Assembly (NCBI GenBank): GCA_040757835.1
Contig: JBFLWJ010000004.1
Span: 152,126 to 216,125 of the forward strand
DNA: 64,000 nt
Reading direction: 5' to 3'
Origin: Actinomycetota bacterium
GTDB taxonomy: Bacteria; Actinomycetota; Geothermincolia; Geothermincolales; RBG-13-55-18
Under the pieces are notes generated by a model. It did no database searches. It was not told where the DNA came from and saw only the letters and a program-made list of their open reading frames with translations. Numbering within the stretch: the stretch's first letter is position 1; each line of letters begins with the position of its first letter. The position numbers were made by a program, and so were the translations under genes. Below, piece by piece: positions 9,413 to 18,425 of the stretch.

Positions 9413-9832
9413 ATGACCGTGATGCACAGGCGGATAAAGTTCGAGACCAAGGGCGATGCCCACATCGTGGAGATCACCTCGGAGGTCCGCGGCATGCTCG
9501 AGAGCACTGGCCTCGAAAACGGGATAGTCAACGTATTCGTTCCTGGTGCCACCGGGGCCGTCACCACCCTGGAGCACGAGCCCGGTGTCTGCCACGATTT
9601 CCGTGAACTCTTCGACTTCATCGCCCCCGTGGAGAGGGATTACCATCACAACCGGCGTGGGGTGGACAGCAACGGCCATTCCCACGTACGCGCGGGGCTG
9701 CTCGGACCCTCCCTTGCGGTGCCCTTCGAGGCGGGGGCGCTGCTGTTGGGGACCTGGCAGCAGGTGGTCTTCGTCGATTTCGACGAGGTCCCCAGGTCCC
9801 GGACCCTCGTCATCACGGTCATCGGGGAATAA
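9413..9832 (+). CDS. YjbQ/UPF0047 family protein
   Basis: 139 residues, typical for the YjbQ family. Motifs are GIVNVFVPGATGAVTTLEHEPG, the catalytic-like stretch NGHSHVRAGLLGPSLAVPF and the terminal LGTWQQVVFVDFD. Members are small trimeric proteins for which weak thiamine-phosphate synthase activity has been reported; the real role is unclear. ATG 9413 is chosen for the GGAGAAAGGA upstream and for family length. The next gene, lysA, follows after 20 bp on the same strand. Confidence 0.85.
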   Translation: MTVMHRRIKFETKGDAHIVEITSEVRGMLESTGLENGIVNVFVPGATGAVTTLEHEPGVCHDFRELFDFIAPVERDYHHNRRGVDSNGHSHVRAGLLGPSLAVPFEAGALLLGTWQQVVFVDFDEVPRSRTLVITVIGE

Positions 9833-9852
9833 GGGCGGGTGCTGGTAAGGCG

Positions 9853-11100
9853 ATGCATGAATTCAAGTATGTGAACGGCGATTTCTTCTGTGAGGACGTG
9901 CCGCTTCGCCGCATCGCGGAGGAGGTTGGAACGCCGCTATACGTCTACAGCCGGCGTACCCTGCGCGATCACTACCGCCGGCTGGAAGAGGCCTTCTCGG
10001 GCCTCGCCGTTACCATATGCTATTCGGTCAAGGCGAACTCAAACCTCGCGGTGCTGGCGACCCTGGCCGCGGAGGGAGCGGGCGCGGATATCGTCTCGGG
10101 CGGAGAACTGTTCCGCGCCCTCAAAGTGGGCATTCCGGCCGACAGGATCGTATACGCGGGTATCGGCAAGACCGAGGAGGAGATGGCCTATGCGCTGCGC
10201 TCCGGCATCCTGATGTTCAACGTCGAGTCCACCTCGGAGCTGTCCACCCTCGACAGGGTCGCGGGAGAGATGGGCGTGAAGGCGCGCATCGCGCTGCGGG
10301 TGAACCCCGACGTGGATGCGAACACCCACCCCTATATCGCCACCGGGCTCAAGGAGGCCAAGTTCGGCATCGATATCGAGGAAGCGCTGTCGGTATACGA
10401 GAGCGCCTCCTCGCTGCTCAACGTGGAGGTCGTGGGGGTCCATCAGCATATCGGCTCCCAGATAACCAGCGTCGAACCTTTCAGGGAGAGCCTTGCGATC
10501 ATCGGTGAGCTGGTGAAGAGACTGCAGTCGAACGGCCTGGACATCCGCTATATTAACATCGGGGGCGGATTCGGCATACCTTATCGCCAGGAAGAGGTGC
10601 CATACCCGCGCGATTATGCGCAGGCCCTGGAGCCCGTGCTCAGGGAGTCCGGCTGTGCGGTCATACTGGAGATAGGGCGCATGATCGTCGGCAACGCGGG
10701 CATCCTGGCGACGCGCGTGCTCTATCGCAAGAGCACCGGCGAGAAGGGGTTCCTGGTGGTGGACGCGGCCATGAACGACCTCATCCGCCCCAGCCTATAC
10801 GGCTCCTACCACGAGATACTTCCGGCGTGGAAAACCGAGCGCGGTGATGAGATAGTGGACGTAGTCGGTCCCGTGTGCGAGTCCGGGGATTTCCTGGCTA
10901 AGGAGCGGGCGCTCCCCCGCGCCGAGCCAGGCGAGCTGCTGGTGGTGATGAGCGCGGGCGCCTACGCGTTCGCCATGTCGTCGAACTACAACTCCCGGCG
11001 CCGCGCCGCCGAAGTGATGGTCGACGGGGACCGCTTCGAGGTGGTACGCGAGCGGGAGGATTACGAGGACCTGGTGCGCGGAGAGCGGGTCTGGGTATGA
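9853..11100 (+). CDS. lysA: Diaminopimelate decarboxylase
   Basis: 415 residues. The PLP-lysine motif YSVKAN puts the Schiff-base lysine at residue 60; QHIGSQ and the glycine-rich phosphate site NIGGGFG follow, and CESGDFLA provides the active-site cysteine of the partner subunit. It converts meso-diaminopimelate to lysine in the cytoplasm, the last step of lysine synthesis. It is separated from hom/thrC, also aspartate-family genes, by the PP2C-like gene and the minus-strand HPS gene. Confidence 0.95.
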   Translation: MHEFKYVNGDFFCEDVPLRRIAEEVGTPLYVYSRRTLRDHYRRLEEAFSGLAVTICYSVKANSNLAVLATLAAEGAGADIVSGGELFRALKVGIPADRIVYAGIGKTEEEMAYALRSGILMFNVESTSELSTLDRVAGEMGVKARIALRVNPDVDANTHPYIATGLKEAKFGIDIEEALSVYESASSLLNVEVVGVHQHIGSQITSVEPFRESLAIIGELVKRLQSNGLDIRYINIGGGFGIPYRQEEVPYPRDYAQALEPVLRESGCAVILEIGRMIVGNAGILATRVLYRKSTGEKGFLVVDAAMNDLIRPSLYGSYHEILPAWKTERGDEIVDVVGPVCESGDFLAKERALPRAEPGELLVVMSAGAYAFAMSSNYNSRRRAAEVMVDGDRFEVVREREDYEDLVRGERVWV

Positions 11101-11155
11101 GCAACCGGGAGGGGCGCCTGGCTGAGGCAACGGCGGCTTTGGGAGGTGAAAGGCC

Positions 11156-11980
11156 ATTATAGAGGGAGGATCCAATGTCGGCATCGCCCGCAGCGGCGGG
11201 AGGGATACCTCGGACGCCCCTTTCTTCGTACTGGAGTTGAGGGAGGACGGTGCCCCCTCCGGGCTGATCTTCGCAGCGGGGGTCTGCTCCGAGGTCGCGG
11301 GCCTGGAAGAAGGGGAGGCCAGGCGGTACGCCGTGGAGCTGCTGCGCGAGTTCTTCAGGAAGAAGGGACGCGGACTCGAAGTCCAGGATTATGGCCGCAT
11401 GCTCCGGAGGACCATCCACCATATCAACCGCAACATCGCAGAGAAGTGGCCCGGGCAGGAGATCGCCTTCGACCTGGTGGTGATGATCGCCGATATCGAA
11501 GCGGTCTTCGCCGCGCGCAGTGGCAACGGAGGGTGCTTTATCTTCCATGAGGGTGAGGCGCGCGCCGTCTTCAAGGGTGGCGTCGAGGGCGTATCCTCGA
11601 CTGCCGGCGCCCCCCCGGAGAGCATCGAGGTGGAAGCGGCGCGTATCCAGCCCGGGGACATCGCGGTGCTGTGCGATCCCATCGTGTCCAGGGTCTTAGG
11701 GCCGCGCGACGTGACCCTTATCCTGCGCCGCGCGTCCGATCCCGCCAAGGCCGCGCTGTTCCTCTCGGCCATCGCCGAACGCAAGGGAGCAGGAGGCCCG
11801 ATCACCGCCCTTATCTGGGAAGTCCCCAATTACGAGGGGGCGGCCTTACTCACCGACGAGACGCTTGCAAGGGCGCCGGAACCCGGGGAGGATACGGGCG
11901 GGGAGGAGCGGGACGAGGAAAGCTCCGCGGAGCTGGCCAAGCGTCAATGGTTGAGCAAGTGGCGCAGGCGTAAGGAATGA
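11156..11980 (+). CDS. PP2C/PPM-like protein with degenerate metal site (probable pseudophosphatase)
   Basis: From residue 27 on the only canonical start is a TTG at 11237, but the frame is open upstream and reads IIEGGSNVGIARSGRDTSD, which looks like the first strand of a PPM phosphatase. A GGGAGGTG at 11141-11148 lies eight bases before an ATT at 11156, so a rare ATT (or ATA at 11159) start is proposed. The later segment PGDIAVLCDPIVSRVLG matches the PPM DG-motif region, but the metal aspartates (DG and terminal DN) are replaced. The charged C-terminal tail is about 40 residues. Function unknown; a regulatory phosphoprotein-binding role is possible. Confidence 0.5.
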   Translation: MIEGGSNVGIARSGGRDTSDAPFFVLELREDGAPSGLIFAAGVCSEVAGLEEGEARRYAVELLREFFRKKGRGLEVQDYGRMLRRTIHHINRNIAEKWPGQEIAFDLVVMIADIEAVFAARSGNGGCFIFHEGEARAVFKGGVEGVSSTAGAPPESIEVEAARIQPGDIAVLCDPIVSRVLGPRDVTLILRRASDPAKAALFLSAIAERKGAGGPITALIWEVPNYEGAALLTDETLARAPEPGEDTGGEERDEESSAELAKRQWLSKWRRRKE

Positions 11981-11984
11981 CCCC

Positions 11985-13283
11985 TTACTTTTTCTTCTCC
12001 CACTTTTCCAGGTAGGCTACCTGGGACAGGGTCGAGCCGGCCTCTATCTCCCCACGCAGGCGGTTCTCGTTCTCCAGCACGCCCATGGCCCTGTTGGTCA
12101 CCTCCACCACCTTGTCCCGGGGGATGACCACCACTCCGTCGTCGTCACCGACGATCCAGTCGCCGGGGAACACGCGCCTTCCCCCCACCTTGACGGGGAC
12201 GTTTATCTCGCCGAAGCCCTTGGGCTCCCCGGCGGTGGGAGTGATGAGGCGCGAGAAGGCGGGGAAACCGAGGGCCCTGATATCCACGGTGTCGCGGATG
12301 GCGCCGTCTATGACCACCCCGGCCGCTTTCTTCTGGATGGCGCTGTGGGTGGCCAGTTCGCCCCACAGTGCCGGGCCCATGCCGCCGGCGTCGATGACGA
12401 TGACGTCCCCGTCCTCCACCAGGTCGATTGCCTCCACGGGTTTGGCCCAGTCGCCCGGGTATGAGCGTACGGTCAACGCGGGTCCCGCCATCTTCAAGCC
12501 CGGGCTTATGGGCAAGATGCCCTCGAGTTCGCCGGAGCGGTGCATGGCGTCCGAGATGTTGGGGGTGGATACGCGGAGCAGGACCTCCCTGACGTTCTCC
12601 AGGTCGACCCGCTTATAGAGGTCCGTCCTCACCGCTTCTCCTGTGCGCATGGCCCGCTTTATCTCCTCCGCCGCCCTGCGGGCGTCCTTGCTCTTGATGA
12701 TGGCGCCGCCTACGATGACGATATCCGCGCCGCTCTCCACCGCCTTCGCCGCCGTCTCCGAGTTGATACCCCCGGCCACGGCGATGGGGATGTTTACGGC
12801 GTTGGCCACCACCTTCAACCTCTCGAAGGGGTCGCCACCACGCATCTGCACGTCGATGGCGGTATGTACGGCGATATAATCCGCGCCGGCCGCCTCGGCG
12901 GCCCGCGCCCGGTCAACGGGGTCGCCGACCTCTATGAGGTCCACCACGATCTCCGCGCCGTAGTTATTGGCCGCCTCCACGCATTCCTTGACGGTGGCGT
13001 CCGATGCCGCCCCCAGTACGTCGATGATGTTCGCGCCGGCCTTGGCGGCGGCTTCCACCTCCGCCCTGCCCGCGTCCATGGTCTTCATGTCCGCGACGAT
13101 GACTTGGTTGGGGAAGTGGCGCCGCAGTTCCCTCACGGCGTTGAGCCCCTCGCTCTTGATCAGCGGGGTCCCGGCCTCGATCCAGTCCACGCCGCCAGCC
13201 ACTGCCTCCCCGGCGACCTGGATGGCCCTCTCGAGGTCCAGGAAATCGAGGGCTACCTGAAGTACGGGTTCCTTAGGTTTCAT
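11985..13283 (-). CDS. Bifunctional 3-hexulose-6-phosphate synthase / RraA-like fusion
   Basis: 432 residues in two domains. Residues 1-210 form an OMPDC-type TIM barrel with LQVALDFLDLERA, DWIEAGTPLIKSEG, VADMKTMDAG, ADYIAVHTAIDVQMRGG and IAVAGGINSET, matching 3-hexulose-6-phosphate synthase, which joins formaldehyde and ribulose 5-phosphate or runs in reverse. Residues about 225-432 match the RraA/HMG-aldolase-like fold (STPNISDAMHRSG, GALWGELATHSA-type and GVVIDGAIRDT). The same fusion is known in archaea. No isomerase partner (PHI) gene is in the window. Convergent with the previous gene, gap 4 bp. Confidence 0.85.
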   Translation of the reverse strand: MKPKEPVLQVALDFLDLERAIQVAGEAVAGGVDWIEAGTPLIKSEGLNAVRELRRHFPNQVIVADMKTMDAGRAEVEAAAKAGANIIDVLGAASDATVKECVEAANNYGAEIVVDLIEVGDPVDRARAAEAAGADYIAVHTAIDVQMRGGDPFERLKVVANAVNIPIAVAGGINSETAAKAVESGADIVIVGGAIIKSKDARRAAEEIKRAMRTGEAVRTDLYKRVDLENVREVLLRVSTPNISDAMHRSGELEGILPISPGLKMAGPALTVRSYPGDWAKPVEAIDLVEDGDVIVIDAGGMGPALWGELATHSAIQKKAAGVVIDGAIRDTVDIRALGFPAFSRLITPTAGEPKGFGEINVPVKVGGRRVFPGDWIVGDDDGVVVIPRDKVVEVTNRAMGVLENENRLRGEIEAGSTLSQVAYLEKWEKKK

Positions 13284-13290
13284 AGCTTGG

Positions 13291-13296
13291 ATTATA
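13291..13296 (-). promoter_or_regulatory. -10 box TATAAT seven bases before the HPS-RraA start codon
   Basis: On the minus strand TATAAT is followed by CCAAGCT and then the ATG. Transcription would start at or within two bases of the start codon, and no ribosome binding site exists, so a leaderless mRNA is likely. Confidence 0.5.
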
Positions 13297-13340
13297 ACAT
13301 TGATTGTGGTGCCCGAGCCTGGGGTTAAGGGTCTTCGCTT

Positions 13341-13413
13341 AAGGTGCTTTTTCGAGCCCGGCGACAAGGCTGGTCGTCGTCGCAAGCTCCTCCGAGCACC
13401 TTGCTCGCCGGGC
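13341..13413. repeat. Interleaved inverted repeats (pseudoknot-like order)
   Basis: AAGGTGCT (13341-13348) is complementary to AGCACCTT (13395-13402), and GCCCGGCGA (13356-13364) is complementary to TCGCCGGGC (13405-13413). The pairs are in 1-2-1'-2' order, so both can pair only as a pseudoknot or as alternatives. Confidence 0.4.
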
Positions 13414-13556
13414 AAGGGGCGGCGCAGACGAAGGCGCTTCGACCGACCCCGGTGCTCGGACAGGATGGGTTTATATAGGCGACACCCGGGCGGGCTCCTC
13501 TATTGCCAGCCGTTACTATGCCTGGAGCTTGCTCTAGCCGGACTTACGTACAGATC

Positions 13557-13689
13557 TGTAACCCGCTGGTCTTCCTTTCCCGCTCCGTCTTTTCCCCGTA
13601 GGGTGTGGGCCAGCATTTATACTGGCCCCAGTCGTCATTACATATGATGGAGGTTGGATCCCTGGATCCCCAAACGGGGTAGCAGACCC
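13557..13689 (-). repeat. 133-bp dispersed structured element, copy A
   Basis: Read on the minus strand from GGGTCTGCTA to GGTTACA, this matches 26206-26338 over an identical length. The 75-bp core (13557-13631) agrees with copy B at about 67 positions by eye. It includes a GGGCCAG/CTGGCCC stem with a TATAAATG loop and a CCCTACGGGG turn. It is probably an RNA or small mobile element; no ORF is conserved with confidence. Confidence 0.7.
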
Positions 13690-13791
13690 GATTTACCGGG
13701 GCCGGCGTTTCGTAGAGCTGCGTAGCGCCAACCACCTTGCTTCCTGGTAGAATATCGTTATCAATCGGTGAAAAGGGAGTCGGAGGCGCAC

Positions 13792-15099
13792 ATGTCGGAG
13801 GAGAGAAAGACCATCACCGTCGGGCAGCTCGGCTGCGGAACCGTGGGCTCGGGCGTCATCCGCGTCCTAGCGGAGAACGCGGAGGTCATCTCCAGGCGCA
13901 CGGGGTGCGAGATACGGATGAAGAAAGTCGCGGTTAAGGACCTCGCGGACCCGCGTTACGTGGAGGTGGACGAGGACACGCTCACCACCAACGCCTCGGA
14001 GGTGCTCCAAGACCCGGAGGTGGACATCGTAGTGGAGGTCATGGGAGGGATCGAACCCGCCCGCACTTTCGTCCTGGAGGCTTTAGGCTCCGGTAAGCAC
14101 GTGGTCTCGGCCAACAAGGAGCTGATGAGCACCCATGGCGGAGAGATCCTGGAAGCGGCGGAAAGGGCTGGGGTGGACGTCGCCTACGAGGCCAGCGTCG
14201 GGGGAGGGATCCCCATCCTTCTGCCGCTGAAACAGAGCCTGGCCGGGAACCGCATAGACCAGGTCCTGGGCATCGTCAATGGCACCACCAACTATGTGCT
14301 GACGCGCATGAGCGAGGAGGGGATCTCCTTCGAGCAGGCCATCTCCAGGGCCCAGTCCCTGGGATACGCCGAGGCGGACCCCAGCGCCGACGTGCAGGGG
14401 AAGGACGCCGCCGCCAAGCTGGCCATCCTGGCCTCCATGGCCTTCAACTCGCGCGTGACCCTGGATGACGTCTACGCCGAGGGCATCGAGGGCATCACGC
14501 CAGACGACATCGCCTTCGGGAGGGACCTGGGCTACGTCATCAAACTGCTGGCCGTGGCCAAAGACGACGCGCGGGGCATCAGCGTGCGCGTGCATCCCAC
14601 CATGATCCCGACCGATCACCCGCTGGCCACGGTGCGGGACGAGAACAACGCTATCTTCGTCTCCGGCGACGCCGTCGGCGAGCTCATGTTCTACGGCAAG
14701 GGAGCGGGGTCGCTGCCGGCAGCCAGCGCCGTGGTCGGCGACATCATCTCCATCGCCCGCAACATGCTCTCGGGGGGGCACCTGGTGGGATGCACCTGCT
14801 TCTCCGAGAAGCCGGTCATGGATATGGCGGACGTGGTCTGCCGTTACTTCATGATCTTCGACGTGCCGGACCGGCCGGGGGTGTTGGCCAGGATCGCCGG
14901 CGTCTTCGGCGACAACGGGGTCAGCATCAAGTCGGTGATCCAGCACGGCACGGGAAGGGAAGCGCGCATCGTCCTCATCACCCACGCCGTGCGGGAGGAG
15001 AGCCTGCGAGCCACGGTCGATGGGCTGGAGGAGACGGAGGCGGTCAACCGCATCGTCAGCGTGATCAGGGTGGAGGACCCCGCGGTGGAAGAGAGCTGA
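13792..15099 (+). CDS. hom: Homoserine dehydrogenase with C-terminal ACT domain
   Basis: 435 residues. The N-terminal NAD(P) loop is [12 protein letters not shown]; then [32 protein letters not shown] and [16 protein letters not shown] form the catalytic domain. An ACT domain ([17 protein letters not shown]) at about residue 360 suggests threonine feedback control. It reduces aspartate semialdehyde to homoserine. The ATG at 13792 is preceded by GGAGG; an in-frame GTG at 13768 is possible but lacks a site. thrC follows 10 bp downstream. Confidence 0.95.
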   Translation: MSEERKTITVGQLGCGTVGSGVIRVLAENAEVISRRTGCEIRMKKVAVKDLADPRYVEVDEDTLTTNASEVLQDPEVDIVVEVMGGIEPARTFVLEALGSGKHVVSANKELMSTHGGEILEAAERAGVDVAYEASVGGGIPILLPLKQSLAGNRIDQVLGIVNGTTNYVLTRMSEEGISFEQAISRAQSLGYAEADPSADVQGKDAAAKLAILASMAFNSRVTLDDVYAEGIEGITPDDIAFGRDLGYVIKLLAVAKDDARGISVRVHPTMIPTDHPLATVRDENNAIFVSGDAVGELMFYGKGAGSLPAASAVVGDIISIARNMLSGGHLVGCTCFSEKPVMDMADVVCRYFMIFDVPDRPGVLARIAGVFGDNGVSIKSVIQHGTGREARIVLITHAVREESLRATVDGLEETEAVNRIVSVIRVEDPAVEES

Positions 15100-15109
15100 A
15101 GGGTGGAGG

Positions 15110-16171
15110 ATGGATTTGGATAGGGCATGGAGGGGCGTCATCGAGACCTACCGGGAGTACCTCCCGGTGGATGAGAACACGCCCGTGGTGACCCTTCTCG
15201 AGGGCAACACCCCCCTGGTGGAGGCCCCTTATATCAGCGGGCAGCTGGGGTCCAGGGTGCTGCTGAAGTACGAAGGTCTGAACCCCACAGGTTCCTTCAA
15301 GGACCGCGGCATGACCATGGCCCTGTCCAAGGCGGTAGAGGAGGGCGCGAAGGCGGTGATCTGCGCCTCCACCGGTAACACAAGCGCCTCGGCCGCCGCC
15401 TACGCGGCCCGCGCCGGCATCGACTGCGTCGTGCTCATACCGAGCAAGGCCATCGCCCTGGGCAAGCTGGCACAGGCCCTGATCCATGGCGCCAGAGTGA
15501 TCGCAGTGGAGGGCAATTTCGACCAGGCGCTGCAGCTGGTGCGCAAGATAAGCGAGGACCATCCCATCGTCCTGGTGAACTCCCTGAACCCGTACCGTAT
15601 CGAGGGCCAGAAGACCGGGGCCTTCGAGATCTGCGATGCACTGGGCCGGGCCCCCGACTACCATTTCATACCCGTGGGCAACGCCGGCAACATCACCGCA
15701 TACTGGAAGGGTTACTGCGAGTACCACGAGGCCGGCGAGGTCGACTCCCTGCCGCGGATGATGGGATGGCAGGCGGAAGGAGCGGCGCCCATCGTGAGGG
15801 GACACGTCGTCGAGAGCCCCGAGACCCTGGCCACCGCAATCCGCATCGGTAATCCCGCCAGCTGGGAGAGGGCGGTGCGGGCGGCGGAGGAATCGCTGGG
15901 AAGGATAGACATGGTGACCGATGAAGAGATCCTCGATGCCTATCGCCTGCTTGCCGATCACGAGGGCGTCTTCGTGGAGCCGGCGTCCGCGGCCTCGGTG
16001 GCGGGCCTCTACAAGGCATTCCGGCGCGGAGAGCTGCCCCGCGGCTCCCTGGTGGTGTGTGTTCTTACCGGCCACGGCCTCAAAGACCCCGATCTGGCGG
16101 TAAGATGTGTGGAGGAGCCGCAGGCGGTGCCTCCTAGCATGGATACGATACTGGAGAAACTGGGCCTCTAA
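15110..16171 (+). CDS. thrC: Threonine synthase
   Basis: 353 residues, a short-form fold type II PLP enzyme with the Schiff-base Lys64 in PTGSFKDRG, the phosphate/PLP loop [17 protein letters not shown] and the glycine-rich [14 protein letters not shown]. It converts O-phosphohomoserine to threonine. ATG start with GGTGGAGG upstream, ten bases after hom. It forms an operon with hom and the ApgM-family gene; no ThrB homologue of the GHMP family is in the operon. Confidence 0.94.
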   Translation: MDLDRAWRGVIETYREYLPVDENTPVVTLLEGNTPLVEAPYISGQLGSRVLLKYEGLNPTGSFKDRGMTMALSKAVEEGAKAVICASTGNTSASAAAYAARAGIDCVVLIPSKAIALGKLAQALIHGARVIAVEGNFDQALQLVRKISEDHPIVLVNSLNPYRIEGQKTGAFEICDALGRAPDYHFIPVGNAGNITAYWKGYCEYHEAGEVDSLPRMMGWQAEGAAPIVRGHVVESPETLATAIRIGNPASWERAVRAAEESLGRIDMVTDEEILDAYRLLADHEGVFVEPASAASVAGLYKAFRRGELPRGSLVVCVLTGHGLKDPDLAVRCVEEPQAVPPSMDTILEKLGL

Positions 16172-16213
16172 ACCAGGCGGACGCGGTTTCCCGGTCAGCG
16201 AAGAGAGGTGGGG

Positions 16214-17416
16214 ATGAAATACGTGATCCTGGTCCCGGACGGGGCCGCTGACTATGCCGTGGAGTCCCGCGGCGACCTGACACCCCTGGAGGCGGCCCGC
16301 ACCCCAAACATGGACTTTATTGCCAGGGAGGGCATCGGCGGGACGGCCGTGACCGTCCCCGCGGGGATGGCCGCCGGAAGCGATGTGGCCAACTACTCCA
16401 TCCTGGGCTACGATCCGCGCCAGTACTATACGGGGCGGGGGCCCCTGGAGGCGTTGAGCATGGGAGTGTCGCTGGGACCGGAGGACGTGGCCTTCCGCTG
16501 CAACCTGGTGACGGAGGGTGACGGCCTTCTCCTCGACTACTGCGCCGACCATGTCACCACCGAGGAAGCCAGGATGATCATCGCCTCGCTGTCGGAGAAG
16601 CTGGAGGACGCGTACACCACCTTCTACCCCGGCGTGGGCTACCGCCACCTCCTGGTCCTCAAGGGACTGAAATACCTGGAGGACCGCTGCGTCCCGCCCC
16701 ATGATGTGGTGGGAAGGAGGGTCGAGGAGGTCATGCCCCAGGGGCCCAACGCGCAGAGGCTGGCCGCCCTGATGCGCGTCTCGCGGCGCATGCTCACAGG
16801 CCACAAGGTGAACTTGTGGAGGACCGAAAGGGGATTGAAGCCCGCGAACATGATCTGGCCATGGGGCCAGGGAAGGCTGCTCGCCCTGCCGACCCTGAAA
16901 GAGAGGTACGGACTCGAGGGTGCGATCATCACCGCGGTCGACCTTATCAAGGGATTGGGCATACAGGCGGGCATGGAGGTGGTGGAGGTCCCCGGGGCGA
17001 CCGGGTATTACGATACCGACTACGGGGGAAAGGCGAGCTATGCCCTTGACAGCCTGCGCCGCGCCGACCTGGTGTACGTGCACGTCGAGGCATCGGACGA
17101 AGCTGGCCATGCGGGCGACTGGGATGCCAAGGTGGAAGCGCTCGAGAGATTCGACGCTATGATAGTGGGGGCCTTCCTGGACGAGACGGTGCGTACGGGC
17201 GAGGATTTCGCCTTCCTGCTCATGCCCGATCATTTCACACCCCTGGAGGTGCGCACCCACGTGCCGGACCCGGTCCCCTTCGCGATATACTACCCGCACG
17301 CAGTGGCCGATGGGGGGAAGGCTTTCAGCGAGAGAGGGATGGCCGGGGGGAGCTACCTGGAGTTCCCCGCCTGGCAGTTGCTGGACCTGCTCATTGAGAA
17401 ATCGGCCAAGCCATAA
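16214..17416 (+). CDS. ApgM-type 2,3-bisphosphoglycerate-independent phosphoglycerate mutase family enzyme (possible homoserine kinase)
   Basis: 400 residues of the alkaline-phosphatase superfamily, archaeal-type iPGM clade. It has LVPDGAADY (metal aspartate), the nucleophile-serine region AAGSDVANYSILGYDP, YYTGRGPLEALSMGV and the late metal residues in HVEASDEAGHAGD and LMPDH. Family members interconvert 3- and 2-phosphoglycerate, and some clustered with hom-thrC are reported to be the missing homoserine kinase. Position directly after thrC (42 bp) favours that role; proximity to 2-phosphoglycerate kinase allows a mutase role. The ATG at 16214 has GAGG five bases away. Confidence 0.75.
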   Translation: MKYVILVPDGAADYAVESRGDLTPLEAARTPNMDFIAREGIGGTAVTVPAGMAAGSDVANYSILGYDPRQYYTGRGPLEALSMGVSLGPEDVAFRCNLVTEGDGLLLDYCADHVTTEEARMIIASLSEKLEDAYTTFYPGVGYRHLLVLKGLKYLEDRCVPPHDVVGRRVEEVMPQGPNAQRLAALMRVSRRMLTGHKVNLWRTERGLKPANMIWPWGQGRLLALPTLKERYGLEGAIITAVDLIKGLGIQAGMEVVEVPGATGYYDTDYGGKASYALDSLRRADLVYVHVEASDEAGHAGDWDAKVEALERFDAMIVGAFLDETVRTGEDFAFLLMPDHFTPLEVRTHVPDPVPFAIYYPHAVADGGKAFSERGMAGGSYLEFPAWQLLDLLIEKSAKP

Positions 17417-17525
17417 CTGGCGAAGCGTATGTTATATTATTCATGAGAGATCGAACAACGCACGAAAGCAGGATGCGAACCCCGTTTGAGTGCCACGGAA
17501 CATCAACCGTTGGAGAGTAAAGATC

Positions 17526-18347
17526 ATGCCGCAGAGGATCTACCCGCTCAGTAAGACCCCCATGGTGGTCGCCCATATCTCCGATTTCCATATCGGCTCC
17601 TACCATTTCGTGGCAAACCTCATGAACCGGACCATTCTCGAGCTCAACGAGATGAAACCGGATATCGTGGTGGTCACAGGCGATCTGACCAACGAAGGTT
17701 TTCGCCAGGAATACGTGACCGCAAAATCTTACCTCGACGGCCTGGACTGCGAACATGTATTGGTGATACCCGGGAACCACGATTCCCGCAACGTGGGTTA
17801 CCTGCATTTCCAGGAACTGTTCGGACCCCTCTTCCAGGACATGGAGATGGAGGGCGTGTTCATCATGGGCGTCGATTCCAGTGAACCCGATCTCGATTCC
17901 GGCCAGATCGGCAGGGAGAAATACTCGCGCATTGTAAATAACTTCCATTCCGTAGAGGGTTTCAAGATCTTCGCGCTGCACCACCATCTCCTCCCCGTCC
18001 CCGGCACCGGTCGCGAGAGGAATATCGTCACCGACGCCGGAGACATCCTGGAACTCCTGATTTATTCCGGGGTGGACCTGGTGCTGACCGGACACAAGCA
18101 TGTTCCCTATGTCTGGAGGCTGGAGGATATGTACGTGGTCAACGCCGGCACCATCTCCTCCCTGCGCCTGCGCGGGCACACCAAACCATGCTACAACGTG
18201 ATCGAGATACGGGAGGACCTGGTGAAGGTCTTCCGTAAATATCCTTTCGGCGGGCGCGACGTCATAGCCCAGTTCGGCGTGGGAGTGAGCGAGACCCAGC
18301 GAGACCTCTCCGGTGTCATGCGCGAGATAATCGGTACGGATTTATAA
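17526..18347 (+). CDS. Calcineurin-like metallophosphoesterase (CpdA-type)
   Basis: 273 residues. The family's metal ligands are visible in order: HISDFHIG, VVTGDLTNEG, IPGNHDSRN, LHHHLLPVPG and LTGHKHVPY. This is the class III cyclic-nucleotide phosphodiesterase/metallophosphoesterase layout, without signal peptide, so a cytoplasmic dinuclear-metal phosphoesterase; substrate unknown. ATG 17526 is chosen for the GGAGAG nine bases upstream. It lies between the threonine genes and the cyclic-diphosphoglycerate pair, so a phosphoglycerate-type substrate cannot be excluded. Confidence 0.85.
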   Translation: MPQRIYPLSKTPMVVAHISDFHIGSYHFVANLMNRTILELNEMKPDIVVVTGDLTNEGFRQEYVTAKSYLDGLDCEHVLVIPGNHDSRNVGYLHFQELFGPLFQDMEMEGVFIMGVDSSEPDLDSGQIGREKYSRIVNNFHSVEGFKIFALHHHLLPVPGTGRERNIVTDAGDILELLIYSGVDLVLTGHKHVPYVWRLEDMYVVNAGTISSLRLRGHTKPCYNVIEIREDLVKVFRKYPFGGRDVIAQFGVGVSETQRDLSGVMREIIGTDL

Positions 18348-18425
18348 CCCTACGTGCGTGGTGCGAGGATGTGAGGCCTACAGTACGTGACGTTGGTGTA
18401 ACCCGCGCTCGAGAGCATGCATCGA

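Larger units (their letters stand above)
13284..13791. other. Gene-free 508-bp region between HPS-RraA and hom, filled with structured repeats
   Basis: No credible gene is present. It contains the HPS -10 box, an interleaved inverted-repeat segment (13341-13413), a pyrimidine-rich stretch and one copy of the 133-bp dispersed element (13557-13689). A short weak AT-rich stretch before hom (TAGAAT, 13748-13753) could be its -10 box. Confidence 0.6.

Noticed and set aside
15065..17299. 744-codon minus-strand frame opposite thrC and the ApgM-family gene
   Set aside because: His/Gly/Asp-rich composition without motifs, typical of antisense frames in GC-rich DNA; the opposite strand holds clear enzymes.
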